From an uncultured Clostridium sp. (GTDB lineage: Bacteria; Bacillota; Clostridia; TANB77; CAG-465), in the NCBI GenBank assembly GCA_905204915.1, contig CAJLBR010000014.1, forward strand, positions 1-26,992: a stretch of DNA of 26,992 nt, written 5' to 3'. A program made the translations under genes and the position numbers. This document shows positions 17,146 to 22,658 of the stretch, in pieces. The first letter of the stretch is position 1. Every line of letters starts with the position of its first letter. The notes beneath the pieces are model-generated. The model saw only the letters and a list, made by a program, of their open reading frames with translations. It was not told where the DNA came from and did not search any database.

Positions 17146-17349
17146 TTATTTCTTTAAAAGAAAATAAAGTGCAAATAATGAAGCAATTGTAGCCAAATAT
17201 CCAACTACTTTTACAACATATACAGCTTTATTCTCATTTTTGATTTTCTTTAATAATTTGTTTTTCACTATGCCTCTTGCATTGAATATAAAAAATATTC
17301 CTATAAATAAAAAAATAAGTGCTCCTAAAATTTCTAAATTTTCTACCAT
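17146..17349 (-). CDS. Small two-helix membrane protein upstream of valS
   Basis: This 67-residue protein has two hydrophobic helices (about 5-25, LGALIFLFIGIFFIF; about 43-64, VVGYLATIASLFALYFLL) joined by a basic loop (ARGIVKNKLLKKIKNENK). By charge, the loop should face the cytoplasm. I do not recognise the family. The ATG at 17347-17349 is chosen because GGTGAT precedes it with good spacing; an upstream in-frame TTG lies in the terminator hairpin and has no ribosome binding site. It is the first gene after the T-box terminator and ends 12 bp before valS, so its expression should rise when tRNA-Val is uncharged. Too short for firm annotation, but the start, spacing and hydrophobic pattern support a real gene. 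Confidence 0.7.
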   Translation of the reverse strand: MVENLEILGALIFLFIGIFFIFNARGIVKNKLLKKIKNENKAVYVVKVVGYLATIASLFALYFLLKK

Positions 17350-17365
17350 ATCTATCACCACATAT

Positions 17366-17410
17366 AAAAAAACAGACAAACTCCTTAAAATTTAAGGACG
17401 AATGTCTGTT
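17366..17410 (-). terminator. T-box regulated terminator
   Basis: Outer arms AACAGACA (17371-17378) and TGTCTGTT (17403-17410) and inner arms TCCTTAAA / TTTAAGGA (17382-17398) form the hairpin, followed by a T run on the minus strand. It competes with the T-box antiterminator, whose GCGG end lies immediately upstream. Confidence 0.88.
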
Positions 17411-17611
17411 AATCCGCGTTACCACCTTAATTCATGTAATAAATACATGCACCTCAAAGTTGCATTTTAACCGTTGCAAACGGAACATACCTACTATAAG
17501 TTCAATATGTCAGCTCCAAAGCTACCTTCAAGCTAATTTATTTAAGAAATCTCTCAGCCACGAATTTCTCTCTCTAAAAACAACCCTAGCTCTACTCCTC
17601 TTTATCACAGC
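17371..17611 (-). promoter_or_regulatory. T-box riboswitch, valine-specific (specifier GUA)
   Basis: The leader carries the T-box sequence AAGGTGGTAACGCGG (17414-17428, minus strand), including the UGGU bulge that pairs with the ACCA end of uncharged tRNA. Stem I begins at GAGGAGTAG (about 17591-17603) and has an apical region like other T-boxes (GTGGCTGAGAG). Its specifier segment reads GAAGGTAGCTTTGGAGC. Aligned with the Bacillus glyQS leader, where the same frame holds GGC, the specifier here is GUA (17523-17525), a valine codon, in agreement with valS downstream. It ends in the terminator hairpin at 17371-17410. When uncharged tRNA-Val binds, the antiterminator forms and the small membrane protein, valS and CDF genes are transcribed. 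Confidence 0.93.
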
Positions 17612-17627
17612 TTTTTTAATTTTTTAT

Positions 17628-17656
17628 AGTATAACATAAGTATACCGAATTTTCAA
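17628..17656 (-). promoter_or_regulatory. Promoter of the T-box/valS operon
   Basis: On the minus strand TTGAAA (17651-17656), a 17-base spacer and TATACT (17628-17633) lie just upstream of the T-box leader. Confidence 0.7.
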
Positions 17657-17682
17657 TAGTGTTAATTGTTTTTTTAAATATC

Positions 17683-17711
17683 TTGACAAATTAAACCATA
17701 TAATGTAATAT
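17683..17711 (+). promoter_or_regulatory. Promoter of the padR operon
   Basis: A consensus TTGACA (17683-17688) is followed after 17 bases by TAATAT (17706-17711), about 30 bases before the PadR start codon. It lies back to back with the T-box promoter. Confidence 0.7.
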
Positions 17712-17728
17712 AGGTACATAGATTACAT
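17703..17728 (+). promoter_or_regulatory. Candidate PadR operator
   Basis: The inverted repeat ATGTAAT (17703-17709) / ATTACAT (17722-17728), with a 12-base spacer holding a further ACAT, covers the -10 element and the likely transcription start. ATGT...ACAT dyads are the usual targets of PadR-family repressors, and these often control their own operon. The assignment is inferred from position and pattern. Confidence 0.5.
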
Positions 17729-17742
17729 TAGGAGGCGTGAAA

Positions 17743-18084
17743 ATGAGTAAACTTGCGCTAAAAGGAAACACAGCTTTTTTAATTTTAGGGATTGTAGCTA
17801 AAAATGATATGTATGGTTATCAAATTATAAAGCAACTTAAAGAAAATTCTAATGGAATATTTACATTTAAAGAGGGAACTTTATACCCAATTTTACATTC
17901 GCTGGAAATTGAAGGATTTTTAAGTTCTTATTGGAAAGAATTTGATAACATGAATAGAAAATATTATACAATAACCAAATCAGGAAAGAAAAAATTTAAA
18001 ATTCTAAAGGATGAATGGCAAAATTATAAAAAGGCTGTTGATAATATTGTAGGAGGTGTAAATTTTGATAACGTCAAAGAATAA
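17743..18084 (+). CDS. PadR-family transcriptional regulator
   Basis: This 113-residue protein is a PadR winged-helix repressor. It has the N-terminal helix-turn-helix (LKGNTAFLILGIVAKNDMYG, YQIIKQLK), the wing entered by FKEGTLYPILHSLEIEGFL, the RKYYTITKSGKKK turn and a C-terminal dimerisation helix. PadR proteins bind small ligands and repress nearby genes, very often a membrane protein encoded directly after them, as here. The ATG at 17743 is chosen over the GTG at 17737 because GGAGG (17731-17735) is seven bases before the ATG and one base before the GTG. The 3' end overlaps the next gene by 20 bp, which implies coupled translation. The ligand is unknown. Confidence 0.93.
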   Translation: MSKLALKGNTAFLILGIVAKNDMYGYQIIKQLKENSNGIFTFKEGTLYPILHSLEIEGFLSSYWKEFDNMNRKYYTITKSGKKKFKILKDEWQNYKKAVDNIVGGVNFDNVKE

Positions 18085-19267
18085 ATATATAGAAGAAGTA
18101 TGTTCAAAAATAAAAAGTAAGTATCTAAAAAAAGAAATTGCAAACGAATTAGATACTCATATAACAGAAAATATGAAAGAAAAGATGAAACAAGGGCTTA
18201 CAAAAGAAGAAGCAGAAAAAGAGTCTATATCCAGCATGGGAAATGCAGAAGATATTGCTAATCAAATAAATGATGTACATAAAAGCAAATTTGACATAAA
18301 AAGTTTTGCTATTTTACTCTTGATTATAGTAATAGGAATAATAATAAACGTACAGTTATACAAAAGTCAAGGGCAAAATTTAAGTACTACTATATACGAT
18401 TACGTGTTTATAAATATAGTAGGAGTATCAATAGGTGTTATAGGATATTTTATAAGTTATAAATTATTTGAAAAATTAAATATAGTCTTATATATTTTAG
18501 CCTCCTTAATATCTTTAATACCAATTATTCTAAAGATTAATATACCTGGTACTACTCTAATTTCAGCTTTATTATATGTATTATGGTTTTCCAAATTTGT
18601 ATATTACAAAAATAATACTACTTTTAGTGAAATACTAAAATCATTTTTAATATTAATATCGTTAATTATATTAACATTTTCCAATTCATTTTTAGTTGCA
18701 ATATCATTACTTTTAGCATATATTTCTATATATTTTTGCAATCTAAATAAATTTTCACACAAAAGTATAGTGATTGGATTGTCAACAAATTTTATATTAA
18801 TTGCGTTATTTACATATGTATTACTAATGTTTGGATCACCGTATAGACTTGAATTAATAAAGAACGCAGTTCCTACAATTGACAATGTACAAGCAAACAA
18901 TTTTATAAATGACTATCAAAACTCACAAATACTTTCTTATGCACTTAATAATTATAATTTAATATTTTTTATAATAATTTTAATTACATACTTTTTACTA
19001 ATATTTTTTGTAATTAAAAATATTAAGAAAATTAAAGACATATATGGAAAAAATATAACAATTGGATTGATTACAATTATATTATTTCAAGCAATTATTT
19101 GTATATTAAGTAACCTAGCAATTATCCCTAGATTATATTCTAGTATATATCTTATATCCTTTAACGGAATTGAAAGTATTTTCTTTCTAGTAAGTATGTC
19201 AATAATTATGTGCATATATAAAGAAAAAGATTATTATAGTTCATATTATGAAAATAATGTAGAATAA
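18065..19267 (+). CDS. HAAS-domain membrane protein with a degenerate SEDS (FtsW/RodA)-like region
   Basis: This 400-residue protein starts at TTG (18065), with AGGAGGTG six bases upstream inside the padR gene. Residues 5-75 form the helical HAAS/DUF1700 (permease prefix) domain: IANELDTHITENMKE, LTKEEAEKESISSMGNAEDIA. This domain is commonly encoded next to PadR. Residues about 80-385 hold 9-10 membrane helices. Several segments recall SEDS proteins: GSPYRLELIKNAVPTID (257-273, like PYRLxRixxFLdP), NDYQNSQILSYAL, FQAIICILSNLAIIP (341-355) and IYLISFNGIESIFF (361-374, like PLPFISYGGSSLL). The extracellular loop with the catalytic Asp (HTDFIFA region) is missing: only a few residues separate SYAL from the next helix. 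Glycosyltransferase activity is therefore unlikely, and a sensing or regulatory role with PadR is possible. Confidence 0.75.
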   Translation: MITSKNKYIEEVCSKIKSKYLKKEIANELDTHITENMKEKMKQGLTKEEAEKESISSMGNAEDIANQINDVHKSKFDIKSFAILLLIIVIGIIINVQLYKSQGQNLSTTIYDYVFINIVGVSIGVIGYFISYKLFEKLNIVLYILASLISLIPIILKINIPGTTLISALLYVLWFSKFVYYKNNTTFSEILKSFLILISLIILTFSNSFLVAISLLLAYISIYFCNLNKFSHKSIVIGLSTNFILIALFTYVLLMFGSPYRLELIKNAVPTIDNVQANNFINDYQNSQILSYALNNYNLIFFIIILITYFLLIFFVIKNIKKIKDIYGKNITIGLITIILFQAIICILSNLAIIPRLYSSIYLISFNGIESIFFLVSMSIIMCIYKEKDYYSSYYENNVE

Positions 19268-19359
19268 ACTCTAATTTTGTCGAAAAAATATTATCATAAA
19301 TTTATGGTATATAATCATTTCATATTTTTTATATATAATATTATAATTAATATTTAATG

Positions 19360-19365
19360 TATAAT
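19360..19365 (+). promoter_or_regulatory. Possible -10 element for the small secreted protein
   Basis: A TATAAT lies 34 bases before the ATG in a very AT-rich gap (19268-19398). No good -35 is visible at the right distance, so this is a weak call. Read-through from the padR operon is possible, as I see no terminator between them. Confidence 0.3.
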
Positions 19366-19398
19366 TTTAAAGTGGGAATCAAATAGGAGGTCTTCTAT

Positions 19399-19800
19399 AT
19401 GGTAAAATCAAGGAATTTCAAGAGATTATTCTCAATTATAATTGCTATTCTTATGATTATGGGAATATCAATTACTGCTTTTGCATCCGATTATACTTCT
19501 TCTGGTTCATTTAAGGTTTCAATGACAAGTAGTGATCGGTACTTTGATGGCAATACAATAGCGATTGATGCCAATTCATCATCAACAAATACAAATTATA
19601 CAGTGACTAATTATAAAGTCACACTCCAGAGAAAGCACTGGTATGGTTATGAAGATGTTGGTTCAAGTACACTTCCAAAAGAAGGCAGAGGTGTAGTAAT
19701 TTTCTCAAATGTAGGTTCAGGTACATACAGGTTATACTACAGTCGTGCCAACGATGGAGGTACCCAACACATAAACTCAGCCAGAATTTATAGCTATTAA
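19399..19800 (+). CDS. Small secreted protein of unknown function
   Basis: This 133-residue protein has a clear signal peptide: basic start MVKSRNFKRL, hydrophobic core IIIAILMIMGISIT, and an AFA-S cleavage site after residue 29. The mature part (about 104 residues) is polar, rich in Ser, Thr, Tyr and Gly, with alternating beta-strand patterns (YTVTNYKVTLQRK, GVVIFSNVGSGTYRLYYSRA). It suggests a small beta-sandwich. It has no cysteine, no cell-wall signal and no membrane anchor, so it should be released. I do not recognise the family. Its coding sequence is visibly richer in G and C than the neighbours, which may mean horizontal origin. The start follows GGAGG by eight bases, and a strong terminator follows the gene. 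Relation to the PadR/HAAS pair upstream is possible but unproven. Confidence 0.8.
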   Translation: MVKSRNFKRLFSIIIAILMIMGISITAFASDYTSSGSFKVSMTSSDRYFDGNTIAIDANSSSTNTNYTVTNYKVTLQRKHWYGYEDVGSSTLPKEGRGVVIFSNVGSGTYRLYYSRANDGGTQHINSARIYSY

Positions 19801-19830
19801 ATAATCACTTCCCACTTTACTATTATAAAG

Positions 19831-19858
19831 CCCCCTTAAACATTATAGTTTAAGGGGG
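19831..19858 (+). terminator. Terminator after the small secreted protein
   Basis: An 11-bp GC-rich stem (CCCCCTTAAAC / GTTTAAGGGGG) with loop ATTATA is followed by TATTTTTATT on the plus strand. It also lies 15 bp beyond the ferredoxin stop and may end that transcript, though the T tract on the minus strand is weaker. Confidence 0.9.
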
Positions 19859-19873
19859 TATTTTTATTACTAA

Positions 19874-20044
19874 TTATTCTTGTTCAGGTGCTCCCATTGG
19901 GCAAATTGCAGCACATGCTCCACATTCAATACATTTATCTTTATCAATTACATATTTACCATCGCCTTCAGAAATTGCATCTACTGGGCAATTAGCTGCA
20001 CACATACCACATGATACACATTTATCTGTAATTTTGTATGCCAT
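19874..20044 (-). CDS. 2[4Fe-4S] clostridial-type ferredoxin
   Basis: This short gene encodes 56 residues, starting MAYKITDKCVSCGMCAANCP. Two CxxCxxCxxxCP motifs are complete: C9, C12, C15, C19 and C38, C41, C44, C48. They bind two [4Fe-4S] clusters for low-potential electron transfer in the cytoplasm. The length and the pseudo-twofold layout are those of clostridial ferredoxin. The ATG (20042-20044) directly abuts the ricT stop codon (20045-20047), and its ribosome binding site GAGGTG lies within the end of ricT. The gene is therefore translationally tied to ricT and is last in the lepB-holB-ricT operon. Confidence 0.95.
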   Translation of the reverse strand: MAYKITDKCVSCGMCAANCPVDAISEGDGKYVIDKDKCIECGACAAICPMGAPEQE

Positions 20045-20908
20045 TTATTTCACCTCTTTTTCTTGACTGGTTTTATTTTCGTCTACTTTTGGTTTCTTAA
20101 ATTTTATCATTTGAACAGGATAAACTTCATATCTTTCATCATCTTTACTAGTTCCAAATTTAATTTTCACTTTTAAATTTAATATATCTAATGAAGTTAC
20201 TTTTCCTTCCTCTTCTTCACCTTTTACTTTTACCATGCTGCCTACTTTAGGAAGTTTTGCTAAATTTTCTTTATATAATTCTTCCTCATATCTTAAACAA
20301 CATTTTAATTTTCCACATGCTCCAGATAACTTAGACATATTTATTTGAAGTCCTTGTTCTTTTGCATTTTTTATAGTAACTGGTTCAAAATCTTGTAAAA
20401 ATGTTCTACAGCAAACTTCTCTTCCACATACACCTAAATTAGGATATTCCTTTACTTCATCTCTTGGACCAATTTGTCTTAATTCAATTCTAGATTTATA
20501 TTTAGTAGCCAAATTTTTAACTAAATCTCTAAAATCTACTCTTTCCTCTGACACAAAATAAATTGTAAGTTTTGCCATATCAAAAGTATATTCAGCAGAT
20601 AAAGCTTTCATGTTTAAACCTAGTCTTTTTATTTCATCTTTACAAAATTTTAAAGCTTCGTTAGCTTTTTCTTTATTCTCATTAAATATTGCCATATCCT
20701 TTTTAGTAGCTGGCTTTATAATCTTTTCTACCTTTACTCCTTCTGGGACTTCAGACTCGTCTAGTATTTTTACTACTCTTCCTAGTTCTTCTCCTCTTTC
20801 AGTACTAGCAATTATAGAATCAGATATTCTAAATCCAAAATGAAGTGGATCAAAATACATAAGTTTACCAGTTCTTTTAAATCTAACTGCTATTATTTTT
20901 TTCTCCAT
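20045..20908 (-). CDS. ricT: PSP1-domain protein RicT (YaaT)
   Basis: This 287-residue protein has the PSP1 C-terminal domain and the diagnostic cysteines C161, C166, C167 (GVCGREVCCRTFL) and C198, C203, C204 (GACGKLKCCLRYE). It opens with VRFKRTGKLMYFDP. In Bacillus, RicT (YaaT) forms a complex with RicA and RicF that binds Fe-S clusters and promotes mRNA maturation by RNase Y, and also affects sporulation and biofilm formation. Gene order holB-ricT is the same as in Bacillus. The C-terminal 30 residues are charged and variable. RicA and RicF are not in this window. The ATG has GGAG upstream. Confidence 0.93.
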   Translation of the reverse strand: MEKKIIAVRFKRTGKLMYFDPLHFGFRISDSIIASTERGEELGRVVKILDESEVPEGVKVEKIIKPATKKDMAIFNENKEKANEALKFCKDEIKRLGLNMKALSAEYTFDMAKLTIYFVSEERVDFRDLVKNLATKYKSRIELRQIGPRDEVKEYPNLGVCGREVCCRTFLQDFEPVTIKNAKEQGLQINMSKLSGACGKLKCCLRYEEELYKENLAKLPKVGSMVKVKGEEEEGKVTSLDILNLKVKIKFGTSKDDERYEVYPVQMIKFKKPKVDENKTSQEKEVK

Positions 20909-20928
20909 ATTTTATTTTTTCTCCTATT

Positions 20929-21762
20929 CTAAATACTATCTATTATTCTTAGTATCATACTATCTATAACTATATCATAATTACCGTTATATTTCAACCT
21001 TTGTTTAGCTCTCTCAACTGCAAACACAGATTGATATTTTCCATTTCTATATAATATAAATTCCAAGTAATCTAGTATATTATCTTCAGACATATTTATG
21101 TTTTTTAGAACTCTTGTACTATTAATGACATCCTTTTTACTAATGTATCCATATAACTCGTCAATTGTTTTAAACTTCTCAATAGAACCACTTTGAATAG
21201 ACTTTATTGCCTGTCCAATAGAACCCTCAAAAAATTCTATATATTTTGAATCTAATGAAATTCCAAACTCTTGTCTTACGTAGCTTGCAAGTTCATCATT
21301 AGTAACTCCAGAAAAACTAATTTTACTTACTCTTGAAATTATTGTTGGTAAAAAAGCGTTGGAATTAGAAGATATTAGTATTATTACTACATAAGAAGGA
21401 GGCTCTTCTAAAGTCTTTAAAAGTGCATTTTGGGCTGCAGCATTTAAATAGTTTGCATCATTTACAATATAAACTTTTTTATCACCAGAAGATGGAACAA
21501 TGTAGACATCATCTATTATATTTTCTCTTACTTGTTCAACGACTATATCTTTCTTTCCATCCATCTTTTCAATATATTTAAAATCTGGTGAAGCTGCTAA
21601 ATTTTCTACTTGCAAAATGTTTTTAGCAAACTCAAACGCCATAAGCTTTTTTCCCACACCTTCTTTTCCTTCAAAAAGATAAGAATGTGATATATTTTTG
21701 TTTTCTATAAATTCACTTAATATTTTTTTATTTTCATCATGTCCTACAATATTTTCAAACAT
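20929..21762 (-). CDS. holB: DNA polymerase III delta' subunit (HolB), lacking the zinc module
   Basis: This 277-residue AAA+ clamp-loader subunit helps load the sliding clamp at the replication fork. It has GHDENKKIL at the start and ISHSYLFEGKEGVGKK with a Walker A-like loop (32-39). The segment NDANYLNAAAQNALLKTLEEPP is highly typical, and it ends with the sensor/Arg-finger TIISRVSKISF (140-150). The usual four-cysteine zinc-binding module between the first helix and the HPD motif is missing: the sequence runs from NILQVENLAASPDFKYI without any Cys. This and a short C-terminal domain explain the reduced length compared with about 320-330 residues in many relatives. It follows lepB by 8 bp and precedes ricT by 20 bp. 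AGGTGAG is the ribosome binding site. Confidence 0.92.
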   Translation of the reverse strand: MFENIVGHDENKKILSEFIENKNISHSYLFEGKEGVGKKLMAFEFAKNILQVENLAASPDFKYIEKMDGKKDIVVEQVRENIIDDVYIVPSSGDKKVYIVNDANYLNAAAQNALLKTLEEPPSYVVIILISSNSNAFLPTIISRVSKISFSGVTNDELASYVRQEFGISLDSKYIEFFEGSIGQAIKSIQSGSIEKFKTIDELYGYISKKDVINSTRVLKNINMSEDNILDYLEFILYRNGKYQSVFAVERAKQRLKYNGNYDIVIDSMILRIIDSI

Positions 21763-21770
21763 TATCTCAC

Positions 21771-22514
21771 CTAATCTAATTTTCCAAGTCTATTAAGAGG
21801 CCATACTCTACATACTACATATCCATTAACTTTATCAATTGGAATACAACCAAATACTCTTGAATCTTTACTTTCAAGTCTATTGTCACCCATAACAAAA
21901 ACTGAACCCTCTGGTACATCTACATTTATATAGTTTCCAGATCTGCTAGTGATTCCATCTCTTAAATATGGTTCATCTAATTTTTCACCATTTCTATAAA
22001 CTTCACCAGATTCTGAAACATATATATTGTCACCTGGTAATCCTATAACTCTTTTTATATAGCTTACTTTGTCTATGCCAATAAAATTATGTAAAAAGCT
22101 GTTAAATCCAGTATATTCTGCATATTCTGCCACTTTAGAAGTAGGCTTTTCGTTATTTGGTTCAACTACAAAATTATCACTTTTAGCAAGAGGAGCTTCA
22201 AATGTAATTATATCTCCATATTTTAATTCATGTTTAAATAAAACTGTTCTTTGTAATATAACTCTTTCTCCTTCTTTAGCAGTTGGATACATTGAAACCT
22301 GTTTTACTCCAGAAATTGTACCAACAAAATAATTTAGTATTAAGTATAGTACATAGGCTATTATAAAACATATTACCCATTCGGCAATTTCTCTTAATAC
22401 ATTTTTAAATATTACTTTTGGATCCTTTCTTCTTTGCAAATTTAAATTTTCATCTACCTGTTGTAAGTCTTTATTTTCTAAATTTTCAACACTTTCTTTT
22501 TCCATATCTATCAT
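21771..22514 (-). CDS. lepB: Signal peptidase I
   Basis: This 247-residue membrane serine protease removes signal peptides from exported proteins. A cytoplasmic, charged head (about 1-40) is followed by one membrane helix (about 45-66). The catalytic Ser is about S74 in QVSMYPT, and the general base Lys about K154 in YIKRVIGLPGD. The late conserved box GDNRLESKDSRVFG is complete. An insertion of about 40 residues (ANFVVEP-like to HNFIGID region, 110-150) precedes the Lys motif. The start is uncertain. ATG at 22512-22514 and ATG at 22503-22505 are both possible, and the only good ribosome binding site (AAAGGAG) lies about 18 bases before the first, with a small hairpin (CTATT/AATAG) between that could shorten the spacing. 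It is the first gene of an operon with holB, ricT and ferredoxin. Confidence 0.93.
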   Translation of the reverse strand: MIDMEKESVENLENKDLQQVDENLNLQRRKDPKVIFKNVLREIAEWVICFIIAYVLYLILNYFVGTISGVKQVSMYPTAKEGERVILQRTVLFKHELKYGDIITFEAPLAKSDNFVVEPNNEKPTSKVAEYAEYTGFNSFLHNFIGIDKVSYIKRVIGLPGDNIYVSESGEVYRNGEKLDEPYLRDGITSRSGNYINVDVPEGSVFVMGDNRLESKDSRVFGCIPIDKVNGYVVCRVWPLNRLGKLD

Positions 22515-22563
22515 CAAACTATTAAAAAATAGCTCCTTTCTTTAGTTAAAATATAACGCTTAT

Positions 22564-22592
22564 ATTTTATCATAGCATAAAAAAAAATACAA
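22564..22592 (-). promoter_or_regulatory. Promoter of the lepB-holB-ricT-ferredoxin operon
   Basis: On the minus strand TTGTAT (22587-22592), a 17-base spacer and TAAAAT (22564-22569) lie between the metG terminator and lepB. The leader to the first ATG is about 45 bases. Confidence 0.6.
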
Positions 22593-22636
22593 TATTCTTG
22601 ATAAAACATTCTTGTATGTTTTCATAAAACAGCAAA

Positions 22637-22658
22637 AGCTGGCTAAAATTAGCCAGCT
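22637..22658 (-). terminator. Terminator of metG
   Basis: A 10-bp stem (AGCTGGCTAA / TTAGCCAGCT) with a tight loop overlaps the metG stop codon (22657-22659). A broken T tract (TTTGCTGTTTTATG) follows on the minus strand. Confidence 0.75.

Noticed and set aside
17319..17639. Plus-strand open frame over the T-box leader
   Set aside because: It is antisense to a well-supported riboswitch, and its content follows from that RNA sequence.
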